Shown here piece after piece: positions 1 through 7,183 of a DNA stretch of 12,512 bases. The DNA comes from Betaproteobacteria bacterium UBA6904 (GTDB lineage Bacteria > Pseudomonadota > Gammaproteobacteria > Burkholderiales > SG8-39). Position 1 is the stretch's first letter. Every line of letters begins with the position of its first letter. The notes under the pieces were generated by a model, which did no database searches, had not been told where the DNA came from, and saw only the letters and a program-made list of their open reading frames with translations. Position numbers and translations under genes: made by a program. Location of the stretch: positions 1 to 12,512 of the forward strand of contig DKBI01000182.1 in assembly GCA_002451175.1 (NCBI GenBank), written 5' to 3'.

Positions 1-589
1 TGGCCGGATTCGCCGAGAACACGGGATTTGCAAAACCCTCGAGACCTTGCGCTCCAAAATTCTGGTAGACGAGATTCAGCGAAATGCCGATCGAGTGATT
101 CTCGTTCGGTTTCCAGGCAAGCGTGGGCGCGAAGAACAGTTGCATGTAATCGACCCCGCCCGGATTGCTGCCACCAACAGCGCCGAACGGGTTGGAATTG
201 AACGTCGTGTTCATGCCGCCGTTGCCGTACACGAGCAGCCCGAGCGCCAGATTCGGGCGCAGCATCCGGTTATAGGCGAACCCCGGGATGAAGAAATCCT
301 TGCGTCCGTTTCCGTCCCAACGGCCGTTGAAGGGATTGGCCCCGCTCACGTCCGCGTCACGGACTGGCCGGAACCATTCGAGCTCGAGGTCCAGTCGGTT
401 GCCGACGAAGCCGAGGTTCGCGGGGTTGGAGACGCCGCTCATGGCCTCCTGCGGCAGCGCGATGCCGACGCCGCCCATGCCCTTGGCCTTGAGCCCGTAG
501 CCGTGGGCAAAGTATCCCGTCGTCGCCATCGCGACCGCCGGCGCCGCCAGCGCGGCGGCAACAGCGAGTTTCAGAATTCTGGTTTTCAT
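1..589 (-). CDS. FadL/OmpP1/TodX-family outer-membrane transport protein, N-terminal part (3' end outside window)
   Basis: The first 196 codons are visible. The protein opens with a signal peptide (MKTRILKLAVAAALAAPAVAMA, cleavage expected near residue 22), followed by TTGYFAHGYGLKAKGMGG and, at about residues 45-60, PQEAMSGVSNPANLGFVG. This start of the mature protein is the hallmark of the FadL/TodX family, whose N-terminal hatch plugs an outer-membrane beta-barrel that lets hydrophobic molecules diffuse in. Later stretches (FFIPGFAYNRML, NLALGLLVYGNGGMNT, MQLFFAPTLAWKPNENHSIG) look like alternating barrel strands. The ATG at 589 has an AGGGAG ribosome site about five bases upstream. It lies 34 bases behind the dsrE2-like gene on the same strand, so the two are probably co-transcribed. 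Family assignment is firm. The substrate cannot be read from sequence: fatty acids, aromatics or another apolar compound are all possible. Confidence 0.87.
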   Translation of the reverse strand, partial: MKTRILKLAVAAALAAPAVAMATTGYFAHGYGLKAKGMGGVGIALPQEAMSGVSNPANLGFVGNRLDLELEWFRPVRDADVSGANPFNGRWDGNGRKDFFIPGFAYNRMLRPNLALGLLVYGNGGMNTTFNSNPFGAVGGSNPGGVDYMQLFFAPTLAWKPNENHSIGISLNLVYQNFGAQGLEGFANPVFSANPA

Positions 590-623
590 GGCACTCCCTT
601 GATGATATTGAGGTGGGACAGCG

Positions 624-1229
624 TCAGATGAACAAGCTCACGTCGGCATCGCGCGCCATCGGCAGGAAGGTCGCGGCACCGACGAAATCCTTCACTTCGG
701 GAATGAAATCCTCGCGCGCAAAGCCGAACAGGTCGACCGTCATCTGGCAGCCGATCAGTTTGACGTCCGCCTCGATGCACGCCTGGCGCAGCTCCTCGAC
801 GCCCGCGACGCCCTTGTTGTGGATCGTCTGCTTCATCAGCGTCGTGGCCATCGTCTCGAAACCCGGAACGACCGCCTGCACGGCGTTCGGAATATTCCAG
901 TTGATGGCTTTGAACCAGTCGGGGCCGAACGGCATCTTCATCGGCATGCCCGGATTGCCCAGCGGGCTGACCTTGAGATCGCCGAGGTCCTTCTTCAGCA
1001 GGTTGAGCCCGTAGAACGTGAAGAACACCGACACGTCCCAGCCCAGCGCGCCCGCCGTCGAGGCGAGTATGAACGGCGGATACGCCCAGTCGAGCGTACC
1101 TTTGGTGGAAATGATCGTCATGGCCGGCGTCTTCTGCGCGCGGATCTCTTCCAGTTTCTGCGGCAGAATCTCGTCGAGCCTGCGCCGGATCAGATCGTCC
1201 AGCAGCGCTGCGTTCGGGGCTTGGTCCAT
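624..1229 (-). CDS. DsrE2-type DsrE/DsrF/DsrH-like sulfur-transfer protein
   Basis: A 201-residue protein of the DsrE2 group (DsrE/F-like fold). Family members carry sulfane sulfur on a cysteine and exchange it with TusA and rhodaneses in sulfur-oxidising or sulfur-trafficking bacteria. The typical pattern is present: a variable helical N-terminus, a first strand AMTIISTKGTLDWAYPPFI (about 36-54), GWDVSVFFTFYGLNLLKK (63-80), and the conserved cysteine loop VKLIGCQMTVDLFGF with Cys161. Cys151 lies ten residues earlier. I chose the ATG at 1227-1229 because GGAG lies nine bases before it; the ATG at 1245-1247, which would add six residues (MTENTA), has no ribosome site but is possible. It is divergent from tusA and directly upstream of the FadL-like gene. 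Role in sulfur transfer follows from the family and from the tusA neighbour; the actual donor and acceptor are unknown. Confidence 0.87.
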   Translation of the reverse strand: MDQAPNAALLDDLIRRRLDEILPQKLEEIRAQKTPAMTIISTKGTLDWAYPPFILASTAGALGWDVSVFFTFYGLNLLKKDLGDLKVSPLGNPGMPMKMPFGPDWFKAINWNIPNAVQAVVPGFETMATTLMKQTIHNKGVAGVEELRQACIEADVKLIGCQMTVDLFGFAREDFIPEVKDFVGAATFLPMARDADVSLFI

Positions 1230-1271
1230 TGCAGTGTTCTCCGTCATGCGCGTCGCGCCGCGCGATTGGGC

Positions 1272-1299
1272 ATATTAGCGCTCGCTGAAATACTGTCCC
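1272..1299 (-). promoter_or_regulatory. Candidate sigma-70 promoter for the dsrE2-like gene
   Basis: Read on the minus strand, GGGACA (1294-1299) and TAATAT (1272-1277) are separated by 16 bases, about 40 bases before the chosen start. Each hexamer matches consensus at only four of six positions, so this is a tentative call, supported mainly by position in the only AT-richer patch of the divergent gap. Confidence 0.3.
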
Positions 1300-1324
1300 A
1301 GCGGATTCTTATCATCCATTCAGC

Positions 1325-1348
1325 TTTCCTTATGGGTAGATAAGGAAA
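1325..1348. promoter_or_regulatory. 9-bp inverted repeat, candidate operator between dsrE2-like gene and tusA
   Basis: TTTCCTTAT (1325-1333) and ATAAGGAAA (1340-1348) are perfect reverse complements around a six-base centre GGGTAG. The repeat is AT-rich in a GC-rich genome and sits between the candidate promoters of the divergent dsrE2-like gene and tusA, upstream of both -35 boxes. This is where a shared transcription factor would bind. A CTTATG core recurs at 1427-1432, just before tusA. The regulator is unknown. A hairpin with no gene function is the alternative. Confidence 0.45.
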
Positions 1349-1385
1349 AGTCGATGCCCGCCGGTCGAGGCGTCCCGGCGCTCGT

Positions 1386-1417
1386 TTGCACACGCTGGGG
1401 GACTTGGTCTGTAATAT
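1386..1417 (+). promoter_or_regulatory. Candidate sigma-70 promoter of tusA
   Basis: TTGCAC (1386-1391, four of six to TTGACA) is followed after 18 bases by TGTAAT (1410-1415), overlapping TAATAT (1412-1417). Transcription would start near 1422-1424, giving a leader of about 30 bases that includes the GAGGAAA ribosome site of tusA. Confidence 0.45.
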
Positions 1418-1451
1418 CAGGGTTCCCTTATGCAACCGAGGAAACTCGCCG

Positions 1452-1679
1452 ATGCAAGTTGACAAGGAATTGGATGCCCGCGGCCTGAACTGTCCGCTGC
1501 CGATCCTCCGCGCGAAGAAGGCGCTTGCGGACATGCAGTCCGGGCAGGTGCTGAAGATCATCTCGACGGACCCCGGCTCGGTGAAGGATTTCCAGGCTTT
1601 CTGCAAGCAGACCGGTCATACGCTGCTCGAGCAGGCCGAGGCCGAAAAGGTCTACACCTTCCTGATGAAGCACAAGTAG
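1452..1679 (+). CDS. tusA: TusA family sulfur carrier protein
   Basis: A 75-residue protein of normal TusA length. The signature LDARGLNCPLPILRAKKAL occupies residues 7-25, with the sulfur-carrying Cys14 inside the CPxP motif. The rest (SGQVLKIISTDPGSVKDFQAFCKQTGHTL) gives the expected two-layer alpha/beta fold, with a second cysteine at 51. TusA proteins accept persulfide sulfur from desulfurases or rhodaneses and pass it on for tRNA thiolation, molybdenum cofactor work or, in sulfur oxidisers, to DsrE-type proteins and Hdr/Dsr oxidation systems. The start ATG at 1452 is decided by GAGGAAA at 1438-1444, seven bases upstream; a longer TTG-initiated reading from 1386 would run through the promoter. 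The divergent DsrE2-like gene favours the sulfur-relay role, although housekeeping tRNA modification cannot be excluded from this window alone. Confidence 0.93.
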   Translation: MQVDKELDARGLNCPLPILRAKKALADMQSGQVLKIISTDPGSVKDFQAFCKQTGHTLLEQAEAEKVYTFLMKHK

Positions 1680-1700
1680 CCGGGCGCGGACCGACGGGGT

Positions 1701-1726
1701 TCCGGGGGCCTCATTGGCGCCCCGGA
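1701..1726. terminator. GC-rich hairpin between convergent tusA and sulP-type gene
   Basis: TCCGGGGGCC (1701-1710) pairs with GGCGCCCCGGA (1716-1726) around the loop TCATT, with one bulged base. It straddles the stop codon of the SulP gene and lies 22 bases after the tusA stop. There is no clear T-run on either side, so it would be a weak or non-canonical bidirectional terminator. Confidence 0.35.
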
Positions 1727-3912
1727 CTTCGCAGCGCGCGCAGTTCTGCCGTCGTGTACCGAAGGCGGATGGAGAGCACGCGCGCCAGACCGCCCAGCAG
1801 CTGCATCGCCAGCTTCTTGTGCTCGGCCGCCAGGGTTTCGAACCGGCGCCGCGACAGCACGTAGAGATCGACATCGGTGAACGCGACCGCGTCCGCGGAT
1901 CGCGCGTCGTGGTCGAGAAACGACATCTCGCCGAAAAAGTCGCCGCGGCCGAAGGTCGCCAGGTGATGCGACTCCTTGTCCGAGAGCGGCAGCACGATGC
2001 GCACCGCCCCGCGCCGGACGAGGTAGAGCTCGTCGCCGGTGTCGCCGATGGAGAAGATCCGCTCGCCGGCCTTGCACGCGCGCTGCTCCATGCACGCCTC
2101 GAGCGCGGCCAGCGTTTCCTCCTTGCGCCCCGCGAAGAGATCGATCTCGCGCAGCTGCAGCGGGTTTTCCTGCGCGCGCCGGACGTGCTCCTCCTCCAGA
2201 ATCCGCTCCTCCACCCACTCCAGCGCGTAGTCGAGCTCCTCGAACACGTGGGCGCGGTGCTCGGCGTGCATGAGGCCGACCTCGCCGAAATAGCGCTGGA
2301 TGTCGCGTCCGCTCGGCAGGCTGCGCGGCAGGTCGCTGAAGAGCAGCAGCGCGTGCCGCTGGGCGAGGCGATCCTCGATCTGCTCGAGCAGGTGCGCGAC
2401 CGTGATGTCCACCGATTGCACCCGCTGGAAGTCGAGGATGATGAAACGGCGCGTCTTGAGCTCGGGTTCCAGGGCGTTGTAGAGCTGGTCCGCGGTGCCG
2501 AAGAAGAGGCTGCCCTGCAGCTCGAGCACCGCAGTTTCCTCGCCATGCGCCTGCAGCAGCTTCATCTCGTCGGGCAGCCGCACCTGCTTGGAGAACATCT
2601 GTCCCCCGGTGGCGCGCCGATGCACCACCGAGGAGCTGATCTGCTCGCGCACGAACAGCAGCACCGCGAGCGCCACGCCGACGCCCGAGGCCGCCACCAG
2701 GCTGTACGAAAGCGCCACCGCCACCACCGATGCGATGACCGCGAAGTCGAGGATCGTCGAGCGGTTGCGCAGAAACGCGAAGCTCGCCCAGTCCATCATG
2801 CGCACGCCGACGAGGATCAGGATGGCGGCCAGCGCCGCGATGGGCACCCAGCCGATGAGCGGGGACAGCAGCAGCAGCGCGAAAAGCGCCATCGAGCCGG
2901 CGATGATGGACGAGACGCGCGTCTGCGCGCCGCTCGTGACGTTGACCAGCGTCGGGCCCATGGTGCCGGCGCCGGGCATCGCGCCCGCAGCGCCGGCAGC
3001 CAGATTGGCGATGCCCTGACCGCGCAGTTCGCGGTTCGGATCGTGACGGCTGCGCGTGAGCGCGTCGAGCACGACGCACGTCTTGAGCGTGTCGATGGAC
3101 AACAGGATCGCCAGCGTTGCGCCCGGCACCAGCACGCCCACCAGGTCGCTCAAAGCGAGCGAGGCGAACCCGCTCCAGCGCGCCTCCTGCGCCGCCAGAA
3201 GCGCGTGCGGCGAACTGTTCAGGTCGCCGACCACGAACGGATTCTCGGCGCGTGACAGCAATTCGGGATGCACCGAGGCCAGAGCGAAATACGCGGCAAC
3301 GCCCGCGGCGAGCCCGAGAATCGAGGCGGGAACCGATCGCGTGACCCGCGGCGCGAGCAGCATGGTCGCCAGCGTCACCCCGCCGACGGCGAGCGCCACC
3401 CAATGCCACGCAGCGGGCGATATCACCGCCTTCATCCACGGAAGGTCGACGGGCGAGCCGAGCAGTTTCGGAACCTGGCTGATGATGATGATCAGTCCGA
3501 CGCCGGTGAGGTATCCCGAGACCACCGGGTAGGGCATGTAGCGGATCAGGCGGCCGATGCCGACCAGGCCAAACGCCAGCTGCAGCGCGCCCCCGACCAG
3601 GCACGCCAGCGAGATCTGGACAAACACGGCTTCGGCAGGCAGCCCACGGCCCGCGGCTTCGATGGCAAATGCCGACAGGACCGCTGCCGCGGGCGCGCAC
3701 GGCGCCGAAATGAGGCGCTTGGTTCCGCCGATGGCCGGCGCCACCAGTCCCAGGATCACGGCGCCGAGGATTCCCGCCAAGGCGCCCTGCGCCGCGAATT
3801 CGCCCCCCAGAGAGGCAAACACGGTCACGCCGAAGGCGATTGCGGAGGGGACTGCGACGAGCATCGCACTCAACCCGCCCCAGAAATCACCGGTTTCGAA
3901 TCTTGCGCTCAT
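1711..3912 (-). CDS. SulP-family anion transporter with STAS and cyclic-nucleotide-binding domains
   Basis: A 733-residue inner-membrane protein with three parts. Residues 10-425 form the SulP/SLC26 transport domain, rich in hydrophobic helices and ending the core with NRELRGQGIANLAAGAAG and MPGAGTMGPTLVNVTSGA (about 294-329), the usual SulP signature region. Residues about 455-565 are a STAS domain (AVLELQGSLFFGTADQL, RFIILDFQRVQSVDIT). Residues about 595-715 are a Crp-type nucleotide-binding domain: GDELYLVRRGAVRI, then FGEMSFL and ARSADAVAF, keeping the Gly-Glu (661-662) and Arg-Ser (671-672) that contact the phosphate and ribose in cAMP-binding proteins. SulP members move sulfate, bicarbonate, dicarboxylates or other anions; the substrate here cannot be told. 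The ATG at 3912 has no obvious ribosome site, so the start is moderately certain. Sulfur genes beside it make sulfate a reasonable but unproven guess. Confidence 0.9.
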   Translation of the reverse strand: MSARFETGDFWGGLSAMLVAVPSAIAFGVTVFASLGGEFAAQGALAGILGAVILGLVAPAIGGTKRLISAPCAPAAAVLSAFAIEAAGRGLPAEAVFVQISLACLVGGALQLAFGLVGIGRLIRYMPYPVVSGYLTGVGLIIIISQVPKLLGSPVDLPWMKAVISPAAWHWVALAVGGVTLATMLLAPRVTRSVPASILGLAAGVAAYFALASVHPELLSRAENPFVVGDLNSSPHALLAAQEARWSGFASLALSDLVGVLVPGATLAILLSIDTLKTCVVLDALTRSRHDPNRELRGQGIANLAAGAAGAMPGAGTMGPTLVNVTSGAQTRVSSIIAGSMALFALLLLSPLIGWVPIAALAAILILVGVRMMDWASFAFLRNRSTILDFAVIASVVAVALSYSLVAASGVGVALAVLLFVREQISSSVVHRRATGGQMFSKQVRLPDEMKLLQAHGEETAVLELQGSLFFGTADQLYNALEPELKTRRFIILDFQRVQSVDITVAHLLEQIEDRLAQRHALLLFSDLPRSLPSGRDIQRYFGEVGLMHAEHRAHVFEELDYALEWVEERILEEEHVRRAQENPLQLREIDLFAGRKEETLAALEACMEQRACKAGERIFSIGDTGDELYLVRRGAVRIVLPLSDKESHHLATFGRGDFFGEMSFLDHDARSADAVAFTDVDLYVLSRRRFETLAAEHKKLAMQLLGGLARVLSIRLRYTTAELRALRSPGRQ

Positions 3913-3972
3913 GACGATAGGCCGCCGAGGACCGCCAGCCTACGCCGCCGCGAGGTCCCCGGCGTTGACATA

Positions 3973-3988
3973 GGGCACTGACCTTGCA
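3973..3988 (+). promoter_or_regulatory. Candidate sigma-54 (RpoN) -24/-12 promoter for the CYTH-CHAD gene
   Basis: GGGCACTGACCTTGCA matches the consensus TGGCACG-N4-TTGCA at all core positions: GG at 3974-3975 and GC at 3986-3987 with the required ten-base gap, plus CAC after the GG and TT before the GC. Transcription would begin near 3999-4000, about 16 bases before the ATG at 4016. An enhancer site for the activator would have to lie within the neighbouring SulP gene. TTGACA at 3965-3970 could instead be a -35 box, but I see no -10 at the right distance. Confidence 0.45.
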
Positions 3989-4015
3989 CGCAGCTGTCGG
4001 TAGACTGGACGGGCG

Positions 4016-5548
4016 ATGGCGACCGTCGAGACCGAATTGAAGCTCGCGGTGACTCCGCGCACGCTGGCTCGGGCCGCTCAGGACCCGCTCCTGGGTGGGC
4101 GGGCGGAGCCGCCGCAGCCCCTTCAGGCGATCTATTTCGATACCGCGCGGCGCGCGCTTTGCAAGCGCGGGTTGTCGGTGCGGCTGCGCCACGAGGAGGG
4201 CGGGTGGGTGCAGACGATCAAGGGCGCGGGGTCGCTCGACTCGGGCCTGCACCGCCGCGAGGAGATCAATCGGCGCGCGTCGGGACCCGCGCTGGATCTG
4301 CGGCGGCTCGGCGCATCGGCGCCGGAGCGCGCGGTGGCCGCCATCGCGCGGCGGGCGTCGCTTGCGCCGGTTTTTCGGATCGAGGTCGAACGGCAGGTGC
4401 GGCACGTGATGCCGGCCCCGGATTCCGCGATCGAAATCAGCCTGGACCGCGGCTTCATTCGGAGCCCTGGGGGGCGATCGGCGGTCTGCGAGATCGAACT
4501 GGAGCTCAAGCGCGGCCCGGCCGTGCACGTGTTCGAACTAGCCAAGGCGATTGCCGAGCGCTATGCGGTTCGCGTCGAGCCGCGCTCCAAGGCGGCGCGC
4601 GGCTTCGAATTGATCGGCGCGGTGCGCGCCGCGCCGGTGCGAGGCAGCCTCCGTGTCCTGCGGCGCGAGATGCACGCGGCGCTGGCGTTTCGAGTCGCGG
4701 CCGGGAGTTGCCTGAACCATCTGCAGGCCAACCAGTACGGCGTTCTGCGCGGCTCGGATCCGGAGTACGTGCATCAGGCACGCGTCGCGCTGCGGCGCCT
4801 GCGCTCCGTGCTCGACGCGTTCGCGGACCTGCTGCCCGATGCGCAAAGCGAGCCGCGCTTGCGGGCGCTGCGCTGCCTCACGCGCGCGCTGGGTCCGGCG
4901 CGCGAATGGGACGTCTTTGCGGCGGAAACGCTGGCGCCGGTGATGGAACAGTTCCCCGGGCACCGCGGGCTGTCGGCGATCGCCCGCGCCTCGGGCCGCT
5001 TGCGGGAGGCGGCCTACCTTCGGTCCCGGCGCGCGCTCGCGGCACGCGGCTCGCAGCAGTTGCAGCTCGATCTCGCGGCGTGGCTCGCGTCGGAGTCCTG
5101 GCGCGCGGCGTCGGACGGCGAGGCAGGCGAGCGCTGGGGCGCGCCCGTGCGCGCGCATGCCGTGAGGATGCTCGCGCGTTATCACAAGCGCCTGCTCAAG
5201 CGTGGTCGAGGGATTCAGTCCGCCGGCCTCAGTCGCCTGCATCGTTTGCGCATTGCAACAAAGCGGCTCCGCTACGCGGCCGTTTTCTTCGCGCCGCTGT
5301 TTCCTCGCGCGCGCGCCGCACCGATGCTCAAGGCCCTGAACGATCTGCAGGATGCGCTGGGCGCGATCAACGACTGCGCGATCGCGCCGTCGCTGATCCG
5401 GGCAGCGGCGGCGGCCGCGCGAGGTCCGTTGCGCGCGCCGGCGAGGACCCTCATCGAGCACTGGAACGCCGCGATGCTGGCCGACCGCAGGCGCGGCCTG
5501 AAGCGGGTGTGGAAGGCCGTGCGTCGCTGCGAGGCCTTCTGGACCTGA
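4016..5548 (+). CDS. CYTH and CHAD domain-containing protein (inorganic triphosphatase-like)
   Basis: A 510-residue protein. Residues 1-200 form a CYTH (triphosphate tunnel) domain: the signature ExExK appears as ETELK at 5-9, with IYFDTARRALCKRGLSVRLR (39-58), VQTIKG (65-70) and EIELELK (159-165) supplying the charged tunnel residues. CYTH enzymes bind or cleave triphosphates, often inorganic tripolyphosphate. Residues about 215-500 form a CHAD domain, a basic helical bundle that binds polyphosphate; its two repeat halves show HQARVALRRLRSVLDAF (253-269) and HRLRIATKRLRYAAVFF (409-425), and a later LNDLQDALGAINDC (441-454). The architecture matches E. coli YgiF-type proteins. A polyphosphate:AMP phosphotransferase gene follows 86 bases later on the same strand, consistent with a polyphosphate module. 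The start is supported by the CYTH motif lying directly after it, though the ribosome site is weak (GGACGG). Confidence 0.92.
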   Translation: MATVETELKLAVTPRTLARAAQDPLLGGRAEPPQPLQAIYFDTARRALCKRGLSVRLRHEEGGWVQTIKGAGSLDSGLHRREEINRRASGPALDLRRLGASAPERAVAAIARRASLAPVFRIEVERQVRHVMPAPDSAIEISLDRGFIRSPGGRSAVCEIELELKRGPAVHVFELAKAIAERYAVRVEPRSKAARGFELIGAVRAAPVRGSLRVLRREMHAALAFRVAAGSCLNHLQANQYGVLRGSDPEYVHQARVALRRLRSVLDAFADLLPDAQSEPRLRALRCLTRALGPAREWDVFAAETLAPVMEQFPGHRGLSAIARASGRLREAAYLRSRRALAARGSQQLQLDLAAWLASESWRAASDGEAGERWGAPVRAHAVRMLARYHKRLLKRGRGIQSAGLSRLHRLRIATKRLRYAAVFFAPLFPRARAAPMLKALNDLQDALGAINDCAIAPSLIRAAAAAARGPLRAPARTLIEHWNAAMLADRRRGLKRVWKAVRRCEAFWT

Positions 5549-5621
5549 ACGCGCCGTGCGTTTGATCTGCATCATCCTCGGGCCGCGTCGCGCGCTGCGC
5601 CGAGCCGCTATCATGCAAGCC

Positions 5622-5630
5622 GGGAGGTGA
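5622..5630 (+). promoter_or_regulatory. Strong ribosome binding site of pap
   Basis: GGGAGGTGA is a near-perfect Shine-Dalgarno sequence; GGAGG ends seven bases before the ATG at 5635 and fixes the start. It contrasts with the weak sites of the CYTH-CHAD and SulP genes. A TATCAT at 5609-5614 could be a -10 box, but no matching -35 is visible. Confidence 0.8.
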
Positions 5631-5634
5631 ACCG

Positions 5635-7173
5635 ATGTTCGAGTCCGCAAACCTGGATCACAAGCTGGACAAGGCCGTGTACCGCCGCGAGGAGGCGAAG
5701 CTGCGTGAGACGCTCCTCAACGCGCAGTACGATCTGAAGGAGAACGGCCGGTTCCCGGTGCTCATCCTGATCGCCGGGGTCGAAGGGGCCGGCAAGGGCG
5801 AGACGATCAATCTGCTCAACGAGTGGATGGATCCGCGCCACATCTACACCTACGCGTTCTTCGAGCCCTCCGACGAGGAGCGCGAGCGTCCCGCGCAGTG
5901 GCGGTTCTGGCGCTCGCTGCCGCCGAAGGGCAAGGTCGGCGTCTTCTTCGGCGCCTGGCACACCATGCCGATCATCCAGCGCGTCACCGGGGAGATCGAC
6001 GAGGCCGAGTTCGCGCACGCGATCAGCGAAGTCGTGCGCCTCGAGAAGATGCTCTGCGACGAGGGCGTGCTGCTGCTCAAGTACTGGTTCCACCTGTCCA
6101 AGCCGCAGCAACGCAAGCGCCTGCGGCAGCTCGAGAAGAATCCCGACACGCGCTGGCGCGTCACCGACCGCGAGTGGGCGTACTACAAGTACTACAAGAA
6201 GTTCGTGAAGGTCTGCGAGCCCTTCCTGCGCAAGACCTCGACGGGCGAGGCGCCGTGGATCGTGGTGCCCGGGGCGAACGCGCGGTATCGGTCGCTCACC
6301 TTCGGGCGGCATCTGCTCGCGGCGATGCGCGAGCGCCTGGACGAGAAGCCGGTGAAGCGGCTGCCCGACAAGAACCCGCCGCTCCTGCCGACGGACGAGA
6401 AGCTCAACGTGCTGCGCGCGCTGCCGCTCGACCAGGACATGACCAAGGCCGAGTACGAGAGGCAGCTCGAGAAGTGGCAGGGGCGCCTGAACGTGCTCTC
6501 GCGCGACCCGCGCTTCAAGCAGATCAGCGTGGTCGGCGTGTTCGAGGGCAACGATGCCGCCGGCAAGGGCGGCGCGCTGCGGCGCATCACGAGCGCGCTC
6601 GACGCGCGCTGCTACACGAACGTGCCGGTGGCGGCGCCGACGGAAGAGGAGCGCGCGCAACCCTACCTGTGGCGATTCTGGCGGCACATCCCGCGCCATG
6701 GCCGGTTCACGTTCTTCGACCGCTCGTGGTACGGGCGCGTGCTCGTCGAGCGCGTGGAGGGGTTCTGTTCGGAAGCGGACTGGATGCGCGCCTACAGCGA
6801 GATCAACGATTTCGAGGGCGCGATGTTGCGCCACGGCGTCGTGGTCGTGAAGTTCTGGCTGGCGATCAGCAAGGACGAGCAGTTCCGGCGCTTCAAGGCG
6901 CGCGAGAAGGTGGCGTTCAAGCGCTTCAAGATCACGGCCGAGGACTGGCGCAACCGCAAGAAATGGGACGCCTACGAGATCGCGGTCTGCGACATGGTGG
7001 ACCGCACCTCGACCGCGCTGGCGCCGTGGACGCTGGTGGAGGCGAACAACAAGTACCACGCGCGCATCAAGGTCCTGAAGACGGTGACGCACGCCGTCGA
7101 GGCGGCGCTCGAGAAGGTGGGCGGCCGCGCGAAGGGAAAGAAAGCGAAGCGGGCTGCCAAGGCGGCGAAGTAG
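5635..7173 (+). CDS. pap: Polyphosphate:AMP phosphotransferase (two-domain PPK2, class II)
   Basis: A 512-residue protein made of two tandem PPK2 domains, the layout of polyphosphate:AMP phosphotransferases, which make ADP from AMP using polyphosphate as donor in the cytoplasm. The N-terminal half (about 15-230) has a Walker A-like GVEGAGKGE (48-56), but the second motif reads FFGAWHTM (104-111) and lacks the Asp and Arg of the catalytic loop. The C-terminal half (about 270-495) has EGNDAAGKGG (304-313), the Walker B and following loop FFDRSWYGRVLVERVEGF (360-377), and the basic lid KVAFKRFKITAEDW (425-438), so catalysis should reside there. The tail GGRAKGKKAKRAAKAAK is a Lys-rich extension. 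It lies behind the CYTH-CHAD gene on the same strand, supporting a shared polyphosphate function, and it converges with the pyruvate kinase-like gene seven bases downstream. Confidence 0.94.
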   Translation: MFESANLDHKLDKAVYRREEAKLRETLLNAQYDLKENGRFPVLILIAGVEGAGKGETINLLNEWMDPRHIYTYAFFEPSDEERERPAQWRFWRSLPPKGKVGVFFGAWHTMPIIQRVTGEIDEAEFAHAISEVVRLEKMLCDEGVLLLKYWFHLSKPQQRKRLRQLEKNPDTRWRVTDREWAYYKYYKKFVKVCEPFLRKTSTGEAPWIVVPGANARYRSLTFGRHLLAAMRERLDEKPVKRLPDKNPPLLPTDEKLNVLRALPLDQDMTKAEYERQLEKWQGRLNVLSRDPRFKQISVVGVFEGNDAAGKGGALRRITSALDARCYTNVPVAAPTEEERAQPYLWRFWRHIPRHGRFTFFDRSWYGRVLVERVEGFCSEADWMRAYSEINDFEGAMLRHGVVVVKFWLAISKDEQFRRFKAREKVAFKRFKITAEDWRNRKKWDAYEIAVCDMVDRTSTALAPWTLVEANNKYHARIKVLKTVTHAVEAALEKVGGRAKGKKAKRAAKAAK

Positions 7174-7183
7174 CGCGGCGCTA
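7171..7183. repeat. Palindrome spanning the two convergent stop codons of pap and the pyruvate kinase-like gene
   Basis: TAGCGC-G-GCGCTA is a perfect 6-1-6 palindrome whose outer TAG and CTA are the stop codons of the two converging genes. As RNA only four pairs with a five-base loop would form and no T-run follows, so a terminator role is doubtful. Confidence 0.3.

Noticed and set aside
1386..1451. Longer tusA reading from a TTG at 1386
   Set aside because: It runs through the candidate promoter and lacks a ribosome site; the ATG at 1452 has GAGGAAA and gives standard TusA length.
1652..3700. 682-codon minus-strand frame overlapping the SulP gene, and a 513-codon plus-strand frame at 1714-3255
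   Set aside because: Both are shadows of the SulP-STAS-nucleotide-binding gene, whose frame alone shows domain motifs.
3994..4011. Pho-box-like direct repeat CTGTCGG-TAGA-CTGGACG before the CYTH-CHAD gene
   Set aside because: Spacing of 11 bases fits a PhoB site, and polyphosphate genes make it tempting, but only about 8 of 14 repeat positions match and it lies too close to the start codon to activate transcription.
5549..5634. Possible independent promoter or terminator between the CYTH-CHAD gene and pap
   Set aside because: Apart from the pap ribosome site and an isolated TATCAT, no -35 partner or convincing hairpin is visible.
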